Below are positions 8,951 through 18,508 of a DNA stretch of 64,000 nucleotides, one piece after another. Under the pieces are notes generated by a model that saw only the letters and a list, made by a program, of their open reading frames with translations, had not been told where the DNA came from and made no database searches. The translations under genes and the position numbers were made by a program. Source of the stretch: Nitrosomonas ureae (GTDB lineage: Bacteria > Pseudomonadota > Gammaproteobacteria > Burkholderiales > Nitrosomonadaceae); the NCBI RefSeq assembly GCF_001455205.1, contig NZ_CP013341.1:434001-498000 (forward strand), read 5' to 3'. Each line of letters starts with the position of its first letter. The stretch's first letter is position 1.

Positions 8951-9715
8951 CTATTTTTCTTCACTGTTGTTATTCACCAAGCTAGTGCGTCTTTGTAAAT
9001 ATGCATCGCGCATAAATTCATATTTATCCAACGCAGCCTCCTCCAGGGTTTTCTCAATATCCAGTAGCTGCGCACGTGTATTTACAGCCCTCGCTGTTGC
9101 TATCGGAAAGCGCACAGCAGCAGAATTAATGTAGTCCACATTATGCATAAAAACCCCTGTTACTCCTTGTGTGACAGGATCGACAAAGAAACTGTCAACA
9201 GCAATACCAAAAGTATCGCGAACCGAACTCGGTCCCAAGAAAGGAAGCACCACGTAAGGTCCGCTACCAATTCCATAGCGACCCAAGGTTTGGCCAAAAT
9301 CTTCATTTCGTTTGCTGAGATTAACATCACTGGCTGCACTTATATCGCTTGCAATATCAATCAAACCAAAAATACCAAAGGTGGTATTGATAAGTAATCG
9401 TGCACTACTAGCAAGTGCGCTCTCGTAATTTAATTGCAGAACAGAGTTAGTTAGTACCACTACATCATTAAGGTTTGAAAAAAAGTTCCCTACCATCAAC
9501 TCGAGGGGATCAGGCATAATTTTTTTATAACCTTTAGCAACTGGCTCGAATACATTATTATCAACCATTTCATTAAAATCAAAAACTGCACGATTCATTG
9601 GTTCTAGAGGATCATAAGGACCATCGTCGTTATTCAATTTTGTGGAAGCACAGCCGGTTAAAAATAAGCCAATCAACAGAATAGCGACAACTTTGGAATG
9701 AATAATATTAATCAT
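8951..9715 (-). CDS. mlaA: MlaA/VacJ family outer-membrane lipoprotein
   Basis: Outer-membrane component of the Mla system that returns misplaced phospholipids from the outer leaflet. The signal peptide ends in a lipobox, LTGC, with Cys22 as the lipidated residue. The motif YDPLEPMNRAVFDFNEMVD follows, then LNYESALASSARLLINTTFG, FGQTLGRYGIGSGPYVVLPF and LGPSSVRDTFG, all MlaA hallmarks. At 254 residues it is normal length. It is a single gene; the mlaFEDCB operon is not in the window. The strong hairpin downstream fits a monocistronic transcript. Confidence 0.93.
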   Translation of the reverse strand: MINIIHSKVVAILLIGLFLTGCASTKLNNDDGPYDPLEPMNRAVFDFNEMVDNNVFEPVAKGYKKIMPDPLELMVGNFFSNLNDVVVLTNSVLQLNYESALASSARLLINTTFGIFGLIDIASDISAASDVNLSKRNEDFGQTLGRYGIGSGPYVVLPFLGPSSVRDTFGIAVDSFFVDPVTQGVTGVFMHNVDYINSAAVRFPIATARAVNTRAQLLDIEKTLEEAALDKYEFMRDAYLQRRTSLVNNNSEEK

Positions 9716-9946
9716 CTTGTTATTTTAGTAAAAAATTTTATTGATCTTGCCACATTTATAGAATACGTTCAATATGAATTGATCCAAAACGATATATTTG
9801 CTCAGAATAGCCATGAACAGACGCCACCTCTCTAAATATAAAAAAAGAACCTGACTGAATCAAATCGCAAGTTTTAGTTATGCAACAGACTTGTCAAATT
9901 AATTAACAAAAATTCATTCAAAAAGCACTAAAAGTAAATTTTTCAT

Positions 9947-12040
9947 TTATACCATTCCCATGCCATTGTGACGCAATAGCGCATCTAATTCTGGCTCTCG
10001 CCCCCTGAAAGCTATAAATGATTCTAATGCCGGACGACTACCCCCCACTGCAAGAATTTCTTCGAGAAAATGCGATCCCGTCACCGCATTAACTACACCA
10101 GTTGATGCAACCTCTTCAAACGCACTGTAAGCATCTGCCGAAAGAACTTCTGCCCATTTATAACTATAATAACCGGCAGCATATCCCCCGGCAAAAATAT
10201 GCGCAAAGCTATTCGGGAAACGGTTAAAATCAGGTGGAATGATCACTGCCACCTCATTCCGAATCTCATCCATTAACTGTAAAACCGTCTTGTTGCCATC
10301 CGGTTTATAATCAAAATGCACATGCATATCAAATAAAGCAAATTCAATTTGCCGCATCATCTGCAACCCGCTCTGAAAATCCCTTGCTTTCAGCATGTTG
10401 TCAAATAAAACCCTAGGTATGGATTCCCCTGTATCAATGTGACACGTCATTTCACTCACCACATCCCACTCCCAACAAAAGTTCTCCATAAACTGGCTTG
10501 GTAACTCTACCGCATCCCATTCGACACCATTGATGCCCGACACACCCAAATCCTCTACCCTTGTCAGTAAATGATGTAAGCCATGGCCAAACTCATGAAA
10601 TAACACAATTACTTCATTATGCGTGAATAATGCAGGACGTAACTGACCGTTAATTGTCACAGGTGCCGAGAAATTACACGTAAGATATGCGACCGGCACT
10701 TGTATTTTATGCTTCTCTGTTTGCTGATCATCAATACGGCGCCGCGTTACCGCTTCATCCATCCAAGCACCACCCCGTTTAGTGGCTCGTGCATAGAGAT
10801 CCAAATAAAACTGACCAATCAGTTGTCCAGAAACATCCAGAATATCAAAAAACTTAACATCGGGATGCCAACACTGAACTTCACGCGAAGCCAATACAGG
10901 ACGAATCTGAATCCCATATAGTTTTTCCACCAATCCAAACATACCAGAAAGCACTTTATCTTCTTGAAAATATTGCTTAACCTCCTGATCTGAAAAATTA
11001 TAACGCTCTTCCCGCAATTTTTCGCTGACATAAGCCACATCCCAAGCCTCAATTTTTGGCAAATTTAACTTCTCAGCTGCAAATTGCTTAAGTGCTTGCA
11101 AATCTCTCTCGGCATACTGCTTTGCCTTAGTCCCCAGTTCCCTCAGAAAATCCAGAACCTGTTGTGGTGAGGCTGCCATTTTTGTCGCCAAAGAGACTTC
11201 AGCGTAATTTTCATAGCCCAGCATTTGCGCTTCTTCTTGGCGCAACTTCAATATTTCTTTAATAAGCAGCATATTATCCTTATCCGATCCAGCCGGACTA
11301 TCAAATTCACTCGCTCGCGTAGCATTAGCACGATACATTTTCTCGCGCAAATTGCGATCATCAGCATATTGCATCACAGGAAGATACGAAGGCATATGTA
11401 AGGTAAACTTCCAACCGACCTTGGAGTCCGCTGCCGCCAATTCCTTGGCTGTTTGCAGTACATCGGCCGGAATACCCACTACGGTTTTTACATCCTCAAT
11501 CAATAATTCATATGCATTCGTCGCATCCAGTAAATTGTCATTGAATTTTGATGATAAATTTGATAATTCTTTCTGAATCTGCAAGAACCGCTGTTTCTTT
11601 TCAGACGGCAATTCCGCGCCACCTAAACGAAAATCTCTCAATTCATTCTCAATGATCTTCTTCCGCGCTGAAGTCAAATGGCTGAATTCCGAACTTTTGC
11701 GTAATTGTTTAAATCTTTCGAACAACAGGACATCCTGAGATAACTCAGCATAAAACTGAGTAATCAGAGGTAAATTGGCATTGTATATTTCCCGCAACTG
11801 CGGAGTATTCATCACCGCATTTAAATGCGACACCTGACCCCAAGCACGTGACAAACGCTCACTCGCATCTACCATTGGCTGTACAAAATTTTGCCAAGTA
11901 GGCGCTTGAACATCAGTTCGCACTTTTTCAATTAAAGCACGATTCTCTTCCAACAATGCCTCAATGGCTGGCGCAATATGCTCATTTGTTATTTCTACAA
12001 AACGAGGAAGACCAGAAAAGTCAAGCAATGGATTAGACAT
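9947..12040 (-). CDS. prlC: Oligopeptidase A (M3 metallopeptidase)
   Basis: Cytosolic zinc oligopeptidase that degrades signal peptides and short peptides. The zinc motif HEFGH occurs in VLFHEFGHGLHHLLTRVE near residue 481, with the third ligand region ELPSQFMENFCWEW about 30 residues on. The C-terminal segment FAHIFAGGYAAGYYSYKWAE is conserved in oligopeptidase A. The length, 697 residues, is typical. It lies 67 bases past the pyrC' start in the opposite sense of distance, that is downstream of nothing obvious; it reads in the same direction as the pyr operon and ends in a 231-base gap before mlaA. Confidence 0.95.
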   Translation of the reverse strand: MSNPLLDFSGLPRFVEITNEHIAPAIEALLEENRALIEKVRTDVQAPTWQNFVQPMVDASERLSRAWGQVSHLNAVMNTPQLREIYNANLPLITQFYAELSQDVLLFERFKQLRKSSEFSHLTSARKKIIENELRDFRLGGAELPSEKKQRFLQIQKELSNLSSKFNDNLLDATNAYELLIEDVKTVVGIPADVLQTAKELAAADSKVGWKFTLHMPSYLPVMQYADDRNLREKMYRANATRASEFDSPAGSDKDNMLLIKEILKLRQEEAQMLGYENYAEVSLATKMAASPQQVLDFLRELGTKAKQYAERDLQALKQFAAEKLNLPKIEAWDVAYVSEKLREERYNFSDQEVKQYFQEDKVLSGMFGLVEKLYGIQIRPVLASREVQCWHPDVKFFDILDVSGQLIGQFYLDLYARATKRGGAWMDEAVTRRRIDDQQTEKHKIQVPVAYLTCNFSAPVTINGQLRPALFTHNEVIVLFHEFGHGLHHLLTRVEDLGVSGINGVEWDAVELPSQFMENFCWEWDVVSEMTCHIDTGESIPRVLFDNMLKARDFQSGLQMMRQIEFALFDMHVHFDYKPDGNKTVLQLMDEIRNEVAVIIPPDFNRFPNSFAHIFAGGYAAGYYSYKWAEVLSADAYSAFEEVASTGVVNAVTGSHFLEEILAVGGSRPALESFIAFRGREPELDALLRHNGMGMV

Positions 12041-12107
12041 ATTTCTCCCGATAATTGAAAAACATTTCTTCGTGTATCGTTAATAAATCAGAAAAGTGCA
12101 AACAGAT

Positions 12108-13382
12108 TCAATGTTCATAGACAATATGACCATTCACCAGAGTATATTTAATTCCACCCGGTAATTCCATACCCATAAAAGGTGTGTTTTTGCCTTGACT
12201 CAGAATGGCCGAAGATGTCACTTTCCAGTAATGATCAGGATCAAAAATACAAATATCAGCTGCACTACCGATGGACAAATGCCCTGCCTCAATGCCTAGA
12301 ATACCCGCCGGATCCGAAGTAATCTTTGCTAAAATCTTCGGCAAAGACAAACGCATTTCTGTCCCCCATTTTAATGTCAAGGGCAGCAATAGCTCTACGC
12401 CAGTAGCTCCGATCTCAGACTGACCAAATGGCAACAGTTTGGCGTCTTCGTCTACCGGCGCATGATCGGAACAAACCGCGTCAATCGCACCATTCAGCAG
12501 ACCCTGTCGCAACGCATCGCGATCATAAGAACCACGCAGTGGTGGCATTAAATGACAGTTGGAATCAAAGAAACCAATATCCATATCTGACAAATGGAGA
12601 TGATTAATCGTCACATCACAGGTTATTGGCAAACCCTGTTGCTTGGCAGCACAAATCATCGCCAGCCCTTCAGCACTAGAAATTCGGCACAGATGTACTT
12701 TAACTCCCGTTTCTTTTGTTAATAATATAATGTTGGAAATAGCAATTGTCTCTGCACAAACGGGGATTGTAAGTAATCCTAATCGGGTCGCGACCTCACC
12801 ATCATGCGCTACACCATCGCCAGTCAAACTGATTTCTTGAGGACGCAACCACACGCTAAAATCAAATGTAGATGCATACCGCATAGCCTGCATGAGCACC
12901 CGAAGGTTTGGTAACAAACCATCCGGTTGACCAAAAACCACACACCCAGCATCGTTCAATTCCGCCATTTCAGTCAATCGCTCGCCCTTCAATCCTTGAG
13001 TAAGCGCACCAATGGGATAGACATGCGCTTGATTCAGATTCTTAGCGCGATGTTTCAACATTTCTACCAAACCTGGTTCATCCAGCGGTGGATCCGTATC
13101 TGGAGGACACGCAATGCTCGTTACGCCGCCGGCAACGGCCGCACTCATCTCAGATTCTAAAGTCGCTTTATATTCTAATCCTGGTTCGCGCAAACGCACG
13201 GATAAATCGACCAAACCCGGGCATACAACCAACGATTGAGCATCGATTATACGGCTTGCCTGAAACTCAGCAGGAGTTTCACCTATCCCGACAACTTTGC
13301 CCTTAGCAATAAAAATATCCTGTACAGAATCAATATCATTCTTTGGATCAATGAATCTTCCATTTTTGATATGAATTTTCAT
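12108..13382 (-). CDS. pyrC': Dihydroorotase-like protein, predicted non-catalytic (PyrC'/PyrX)
   Basis: Amidohydrolase-fold protein of 424 residues following pyrB. The metal motif of active enzymes (D-x-H-x-H-x-R-E-P-G) reads DLSVRLREPG here, with Ser61 and Arg63 in place of both histidines. A later metal histidine region reads VHLCRISSAEG, with Arg where active enzymes have His. SDHAPV is kept. In Pseudomonas such inactive subunits hold aspartate transcarbamoylase in a dodecamer, and the same role is inferred here. An active pyrC should therefore exist elsewhere in the genome. The gene begins 17 bases after pyrB. Confidence 0.9.
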   Translation of the reverse strand: MKIHIKNGRFIDPKNDIDSVQDIFIAKGKVVGIGETPAEFQASRIIDAQSLVVCPGLVDLSVRLREPGLEYKATLESEMSAAVAGGVTSIACPPDTDPPLDEPGLVEMLKHRAKNLNQAHVYPIGALTQGLKGERLTEMAELNDAGCVVFGQPDGLLPNLRVLMQAMRYASTFDFSVWLRPQEISLTGDGVAHDGEVATRLGLLTIPVCAETIAISNIILLTKETGVKVHLCRISSAEGLAMICAAKQQGLPITCDVTINHLHLSDMDIGFFDSNCHLMPPLRGSYDRDALRQGLLNGAIDAVCSDHAPVDEDAKLLPFGQSEIGATGVELLLPLTLKWGTEMRLSLPKILAKITSDPAGILGIEAGHLSIGSAADICIFDPDHYWKVTSSAILSQGKNTPFMGMELPGGIKYTLVNGHIVYEH

Positions 13383-13399
13383 AATAAAAATCTTTAAAC

Positions 13400-14353
13400 T
13401 TAATTGCCTGTTAAGATTGACATCACAGCCATACGCACTGCAATGCCAAATGTCACTTGAGGCAGAATTACCGATTGTTTACCATCTGCAACTGCTGAAT
13501 CGATCTCTACGCCACGATTCATTGGCCCAGGATGCATCACTATTGCATCGCGCCGAGCAAGTGACAGCTTGTCCACAGTCAGCCCATAATATTTAAAATA
13601 TTCCTCCGCACTAGGTAAGTTTGCACCTTTCATCCGCTCATTTTGCAAACGCAACATCATCAATACATCAACATCTTTTAGGCCGGTTGCCATATCGTGA
13701 TAAACGTGCACACCAAGGCGTTCCACCATCTTAGGTAGCAAAGTTTTCGGTGCAATAACGCGCACTTCTGGGACACCCAATGTGGTTAATGCGTGAATCT
13801 GAGACCGCGCTACTCGGGAATGCAATATGTCACCGATAATGGCAACACGTAAGTTGCGAAAATCATGCTTGTAACGCCGTATCGTAAACATATCCAACAA
13901 AGCTTGAGTAGGATGTGCATGGCTTCCATCCCCAGCATTGATGACATGAATATCTGAGCGGACATGTTTTGCAATCAAGTGAGCAGCGCCACTTTGCGCA
14001 TGCCGCACCACAAACATATCAGCATTCATCGCAGAAAGATTGTCCACAGTATCCAACAGGGTTTCACCCTTGGATTGTGCAGAAACAGCAATATTTAAAT
14101 TGATGACATCAGCTGACAAACGTTTGGCAGCAATTTCAAACGTGGTTCGTGTACGCGTACTTGATTCAAAGAAAAGATTGAATATCGACTTACCGCGCAG
14201 CAATGGTATTTTCTTGACATCACGCTCAGTAACTCCCACAAAAGATTCGGCTGTATCCAGAATATGCAGCAGCATAGACAACGGCAAACCTTCCGTTGTC
14301 AATAAATGCTGCAACGCGCCGTTTTCATCCAGCTGCGGATTTCTATTGACCAT
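13400..14353 (-). CDS. pyrB: Aspartate carbamoyltransferase catalytic subunit
   Basis: Second step of pyrimidine synthesis: carbamoyl phosphate plus aspartate to carbamoyl-aspartate. The phosphate-binding motif ESSTRTRTTFEIAAKRL begins near residue 63. HPTQALLDMFTI, near 146, and MHPGPMNRGVEID are also present. The 317-residue length is normal. Its ATG shares one base with the pyrR stop (TAATG), so translation is coupled. No pyrI regulatory chain is nearby, in keeping with the PyrB-PyrC' type of complex. Confidence 0.96.
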   Translation of the reverse strand: MVNRNPQLDENGALQHLLTTEGLPLSMLLHILDTAESFVGVTERDVKKIPLLRGKSIFNLFFESSTRTRTTFEIAAKRLSADVINLNIAVSAQSKGETLLDTVDNLSAMNADMFVVRHAQSGAAHLIAKHVRSDIHVINAGDGSHAHPTQALLDMFTIRRYKHDFRNLRVAIIGDILHSRVARSQIHALTTLGVPEVRVIAPKTLLPKMVERLGVHVYHDMATGLKDVDVLMMLRLQNERMKGANLPSAEEYFKYYGLTVDKLSLARRDAIVMHPGPMNRGVEIDSAVADGKQSVILPQVTFGIAVRMAVMSILTGN

Positions 14354-14868
14354 TACGGAGAATCTTTATTATATAAATTTAGGCTTAATTTTCCACTTTG
14401 ATTCCGCTTCAATTCCAACATTTTTTCTTCTGGCAACTCAAGCTCAACGCCAATATATTGAGCTGCGATCGGCAATTCCCGCCCGCCACGATCAATTAAA
14501 GCCGCCAAAATAATCGATGCCGGCCGCCCGTAATCAAACAACTCATTGATCGCTGCACGCACGGTGCGCCCCGTGTTCAGCACGTCATCGACCAGAAGAA
14601 TATGCGCTCCCTCCACTTCAAAAGGAATCTCTGACGGCTTAATTTGTGTATGCAACCCAATCTTATCGAAATCATCGCGATAAAAAGATACACTCAAGAT
14701 ACCAAGCGGCTTTGTGATCGCTAACTCCTGGTGCAAACGCTCCGCTAGCCATACTCCGCCTGTACGAATACCAACAAGGGCATAATCCTTATTGCTATCA
14801 GTTCGTATTTTTCTTGCAAGATTATTGAAAACTTTTTCAGCGTCTGGTAATTGCATGCTGCTCGTCAA
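14353..14868 (-). CDS. pyrR: PyrR-type phosphoribosyltransferase / pyrimidine operon regulator
   Basis: PRTase-fold protein of 171 residues with the PRPP loop VDDVLNTGRT at 93-102 and VGIRTGGVWLAERL near residue 32. In Gram-positive bacteria PyrR is an RNA-binding attenuator with weak uracil phosphoribosyltransferase activity; in proteobacteria its role in the pyr operon is less certain. The gene overlaps ruvX by 32 bases upstream and pyrB by one base downstream. A Met at residue 5 would shorten the ruvX overlap and is a possible start. Confidence 0.9.
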   Translation of the reverse strand: MTSSMQLPDAEKVFNNLARKIRTDSNKDYALVGIRTGGVWLAERLHQELAITKPLGILSVSFYRDDFDKIGLHTQIKPSEIPFEVEGAHILLVDDVLNTGRTVRAAINELFDYGRPASIILAALIDRGGRELPIAAQYIGVELELPEEKMLELKRNQSGKLSLNLYNKDSP

Positions 14869-15322
14869 AAAATGATTGAAGTATTTGTTGTGCGGCTATT
14901 TGATCCAATACTGACTTTTGTTCCCTGCCAACGACACCGGCTTCACGTAAAATAGTGCTGGCCGTTTGGCTAGTATAACGCTCATCTTGCATTACGACTG
15001 GAATGTTAAAGCGCCCCACCAGGCGCCGCGCAAAACGCTCACTTAACTGAGTTAATTCATGTACGACTCCATTACTATGTAACGGCAAGCCCACCACAAA
15101 TAATACCGGTTGCCAGGTATTGATTAATTGAGCAATCATTACAAAACGCTTATTTGTCACTTCACTATCAATTGTAATAAGGGGATGCGCTACACCTAAT
15201 GCAGTATTGCCAATAGCCACTCCTATTCGCTTTTTTCCAAAATCAAAGGCTAAAATAGATCCATCAGAAAATTGCCTTATCGGCTGACTTATCTGCCGCT
15301 TTTTCGATAAATGTTCTATCAT
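14837..15322 (-). CDS. ruvX: Holliday junction resolvase-like protein RuvX/YqgF
   Basis: RNase H-fold protein implicated in processing of 16S rRNA precursor ends. The fold's first strand and catalytic Asp appear as ILAFDFGKKRIGVAIGN, followed by FVVGLPLHSNG and MQDERYTSQTA, with the catalytic Glu in DERYTS. Length 161 residues, with about 20 extra residues before the conserved core. The order yqgE-ruvX-pyrR-pyrB-pyrC' is conserved in many beta- and gammaproteobacteria and supports the call. Confidence 0.92.
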   Translation of the reverse strand: MIEHLSKKRQISQPIRQFSDGSILAFDFGKKRIGVAIGNTALGVAHPLITIDSEVTNKRFVMIAQLINTWQPVLFVVGLPLHSNGVVHELTQLSERFARRLVGRFNIPVVMQDERYTSQTASTILREAGVVGREQKSVLDQIAAQQILQSFFDEQHAITRR

Positions 15323-15334
15323 TTGTCCTAATTT

Positions 15335-15898
15335 TTAAGCATGCCCCACTTCATTGGATAGATTTGCATAATCGTTAATCCCCAGCAGCTGCATTGCAGC
15401 AGGAAGTCTTTCTTCAGAAGGGAGCTCAAATATCACATCTATTGAAGCTGGCACAGTCAACCATGCGTTCTGGGCCAGTTCATGTTCAATTTGACCCGCT
15501 GCCCAGCCGGCATATCCCATCGCAATCAAAGCTTGGCTCGGTCCTTCGGCATTGGCGATAGCTTTTAAAATATCCATCGATGTGGTCAAACCAACTTCTT
15601 GATTCACGCTCAATGTTGATTGCCAACTACCTACTGGACGGTGCAAAACAAATCCACAATCCAATTGTACAGGTCCGCCAAATAACACTGGAGTTGACTC
15701 AGCAAGCAAGTCTGTTGATGAAATACTCAATTGCCTAAAAAGATTGACCAATGTCATATCTGTTGGCCGATTTATGACAATTCCCAATGCTCCTTGCTCG
15801 TTATGTTCGCAAACATAGGTCAGTGTTTTAGAAAATATTGAATCCACCATTGCCGGCATCGCAATTAAGAAATGATGTGTCAAATTAACATTTTTCAT
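15335..15898 (-). CDS. yqgE: YqgE/AlgH family protein
   Basis: Cytosolic protein of 187 residues, originally linked to alginate regulation in Pseudomonas; molecular role unknown. Visible family features are the start NLTHHFLIAMPAMVDSIFSK, GALGIVINRPT, VLFGGPVQLDCGFVLH and AMGYAGWAAGQIEHELAQNA. It is the first gene of the yqgE-ruvX-pyrR-pyrB-pyrC' run, 12 bases from ruvX. The 74 bases between it and coq7 could hold the operon promoter. Confidence 0.93.
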   Translation of the reverse strand: MKNVNLTHHFLIAMPAMVDSIFSKTLTYVCEHNEQGALGIVINRPTDMTLVNLFRQLSISSTDLLAESTPVLFGGPVQLDCGFVLHRPVGSWQSTLSVNQEVGLTTSMDILKAIANAEGPSQALIAMGYAGWAAGQIEHELAQNAWLTVPASIDVIFELPSEERLPAAMQLLGINDYANLSNEVGHA

Positions 15899-15972
15899 AG
15901 CGGGATCTCTATCTACTTAACACATTATGATTCTTTCGCTTATTGTATTGAACTATTGAAAAATTTTACCGC

Positions 15973-16599
15973 TTAAATCCAATATGCAGTTTGAGTCATC
16001 ACTTTTGATCCTAGTTTCATAGCAACCTTTACTGGCAGAGGTAACTCCACCCCTCCATGCGACAATGCCATCGTTGCATGACCAGCTTCATCAATTTCCA
16101 TTTGTTTTACTATAGCGCGACTTTTTTCGTCATTATCGGGCAATCTCTGTAAATGACTGGATAAATGAGCCCCTACCTGCTGTTCCGTCTCGGCAAGAAA
16201 ACCAAGATTCCATTTATCTCCCAGCATTCCCGCGAACATTCCTATAGCAAAAGATCCACCATACCAAAATGGATTGAGTACGCTTTTACGCCCGCCCAGC
16301 TCAGCGATGCGACGTTCAGTCCACGCCAGATGCTCTGTTTCTTCACGAGCAGCTCGTAACAATGTTTGCTGCACCACCTCATTCCGTGCCGTTAGTCCCT
16401 GCCCCTGATACAAAGCTTGTGCGCATACTTCACCCACATGATTCACTCGCATCAACGCACAGGACAATCGTTTCTCAACATCCGTCAGAACCGCTTCTGG
16501 CAACTCGTTACCAGGAACAGGTCGTGCCGTCTGAGCTGAAGTTAACAAAGTACGCAAGGCACTATCAACACCAATAATAAGCTTATCAACATTCATCAT
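15973..16599 (-). CDS. coq7: 3-demethoxyubiquinol 3-hydroxylase (Coq7, di-iron)
   Basis: Ferritin-like di-iron monooxygenase of ubiquinone synthesis. The iron ligands are seen as the E in VNHVGEVCAQALYQGQGL, the ExxH in REETEHLAWTERR, the E in LAETEQQVGAHL, and the ExxH in EIDEAGHATMA. The 208-residue length matches the proteobacterial form rather than UbiF flavin enzymes. It starts with two adjacent ATGs. Presence of Coq7 implies aerobic ubiquinone production. Confidence 0.94.
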   Translation of the reverse strand: MMNVDKLIIGVDSALRTLLTSAQTARPVPGNELPEAVLTDVEKRLSCALMRVNHVGEVCAQALYQGQGLTARNEVVQQTLLRAAREETEHLAWTERRIAELGGRKSVLNPFWYGGSFAIGMFAGMLGDKWNLGFLAETEQQVGAHLSSHLQRLPDNDEKSRAIVKQMEIDEAGHATMALSHGGVELPLPVKVAMKLGSKVMTQTAYWI

Positions 16600-16692
16600 T
16601 ATTCAACATCTCAAATAAGAACGGACATGATTAAAATGATATCAAGATTCTTGGGGAAACTATAATTCCAATATATTAAAAATATACCTTAA

Positions 16693-17988
16693 TTACAATT
16701 TTAAACCCATTTGTCTTGCCAGTAATGTAACCGGATGCAACACTTCTACCCGCATCCCATCCTCATACATTCTATTTGAAAAATGCATAGCACAACCAAT
16801 ATTTGAAGTAACCAGATATCTAGCCCCACTTTCCTCAAGCGCCAACATCTTTTCATTCAACAACATATTAGCAATATCGGGTTGATCTAGGAAATAAGTA
16901 CCCGCAGCACCGCAGCATTGATTATTACCTGGCAATGGCACCACTTGCACCCCCGGGATAAGCTCGATTAACTTATAAGGATATGCTTGTTCCCGCAATA
17001 CATTACGCTGACTGCAGGGTTCATGCACTAGTATTTTTTCCGGTAGCGCTGCGAGATTCACATCCCTCCATTCCCCATTAGCAATCAAAAATTGGCTAAT
17101 ATCCGCAATTCGTGCACGACCATTCGTTACTCCGGATTCAAGCAATTGCGCACCGCAACCTGAAGCTGTACTAATAATTGCATCAATATCGTATCTCGCA
17201 AAGGCAGATTTATTCTGCTGCGACAATACCGCAGCATCCTTGATCGCTCCATCATGCTGGTATATAGCACCACAACACACTTGATCTGCTGGAACATACA
17301 CTGTATATCCCAAGTGATTCAACACATAAATACAGGAATTTAACGTCGCCACATCTGTTAAACGTGCTACACAGCCTAAAAACAATCCAACCTCGCCACG
17401 CTTTCTGCTTATCGCAGGGTAGATTTCTTTCCAGAGATTATTCTTGCCGTATTCTTCACCAATCACTCCCATGTGCGGAAATTTAATTAATGGAAGCTGC
17501 GCAACAAACCGCACAAGTTTATTATTACCAAAATTGCTTAATTTTCTTATCCAGTGTAACCAACCTTTTTTTTGCACAAAATGAAACAATCCACGCATGC
17601 GATCCAATCGCACAGGTTTATTGAGTAATTGTTTTTTTAATAAATTTATCACAAAGAGCTTTCGTGGCGAGTCAACAGATTTTGGTTGATCAGCAGTAAT
17701 GAGTGCACGCATGCTATCAATCAAATTTCCATAAGCCACATTATTAGGGCAAACAACTTCACAGGCCCTGCAAGTCAAACAACGATCCATATGTTGAATG
17801 AGTCGTGCATTCAATGGGATTCGCCCATTAACAAATCCATTCATCAAATTGATCCGTCCGCGTGGAGAGTCAGCCTCGGATTTCAGCAGACGATATGTAG
17901 GACAATGTGGCAAACACAAGCCGCATGAGACACATTGATTTGATTCACTGTTAACGGATTCCCTTAAAGAATCAGAATGCAAATTCAA
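16693..17988 (-). CDS. glcF: Glycolate oxidase iron-sulfur subunit
   Basis: Electron-transfer subunit of glycolate dehydrogenase. Two ferredoxin-type cluster motifs are visible: C19-x2-C22-x2-C25-x3-C29-P, and CLTCRACEVVCP near residue 70. Two CCG domains follow (VCCGAIYQHDG and NQCCGAAGTYFLDQ). The 431-residue length suits GlcF. The glcD and glcE subunits are not adjacent, so the complex is either encoded at another locus or split. In an autotroph using RuBisCO this enzyme would salvage 2-phosphoglycolate carbon, which is inference. Confidence 0.9.
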   Translation of the reverse strand: MNLHSDSLRESVNSESNQCVSCGLCLPHCPTYRLLKSEADSPRGRINLMNGFVNGRIPLNARLIQHMDRCLTCRACEVVCPNNVAYGNLIDSMRALITADQPKSVDSPRKLFVINLLKKQLLNKPVRLDRMRGLFHFVQKKGWLHWIRKLSNFGNNKLVRFVAQLPLIKFPHMGVIGEEYGKNNLWKEIYPAISRKRGEVGLFLGCVARLTDVATLNSCIYVLNHLGYTVYVPADQVCCGAIYQHDGAIKDAAVLSQQNKSAFARYDIDAIISTASGCGAQLLESGVTNGRARIADISQFLIANGEWRDVNLAALPEKILVHEPCSQRNVLREQAYPYKLIELIPGVQVVPLPGNNQCCGAAGTYFLDQPDIANMLLNEKMLALEESGARYLVTSNIGCAMHFSNRMYEDGMRVEVLHPVTLLARQMGLKL

Positions 17989-18078
17989 TTTATTAATTCC
18001 ACAAGATTAAGTTTTAACACGCTTATCCCAATTGTTATTAACAGTTAATGGTTTCTACAAGTATGATTATATTATCTC

Positions 18079-18108
18079 TTGTCACGTTCATTAAATTTCA
18101 TGTAAAAT
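18079..18108 (+). promoter_or_regulatory. Candidate sigma-70 promoter of the rpsP operon
   Basis: TTGTCA (18079-18084) and TAAAAT (18103-18108) are separated by 18 bases, in an AT-rich intergenic region 110 bases upstream of rpsP. It lies in the right place to drive rpsP-rimM-trmD-rplS, which is divergent from glcF. The call is by eye only. Confidence 0.35.
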
Positions 18109-18217
18109 TAAATGTTAAAATATAGTTCTTCCGTCAAGCAAGTATTGTGTTTTTAATTTAAAAATTAACATTAATTAATCAACTTTAGTTTAAAGTTTTA
18201 AAGGCAGATATAAAATT

Positions 18218-18484
18218 ATGGTCATTATCAGGTTAGCGCGGGGTGGCGCAAAAAAGCGCCCTTTTTTTAACATGGTTGTAGCAAACTCCCAATATGCGCG
18301 TGATGGTCGATTCATAGAGCGTATCGGTTTTTACAATCCAAGAGCAACGGGTGGCGAGGAAGCTCTTCGAGTTCAACTGGAACGAGTTGCTTACTGGCAA
18401 TCCCAAGGCGCGCAATTATCATCAACTGTAGCCCGCTTGATCAAACAATTCGCAACTAAAAAAGAAGTTCCAGCAAACGGTTAA
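18218..18484 (+). CDS. rpsP: 30S ribosomal protein S16
   Basis: Small-subunit protein of 88 residues. MVIIRLARGGAKKRPFFNMV, a segment with RDGRFIERIGFYNP, and a helix ending in GAQLSSTVARLIKQ are diagnostic. First gene of the rpsP-rimM-trmD-rplS operon. The 24-base gap to rimM and continuing open frames suggest a single transcript. Confidence 0.98.
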   Translation: MVIIRLARGGAKKRPFFNMVVANSQYARDGRFIERIGFYNPRATGGEEALRVQLERVAYWQSQGAQLSSTVARLIKQFATKKEVPANG

Positions 18485-18508
18485 AGTAGCTGAACCAAAA
18501 TTGCACGA

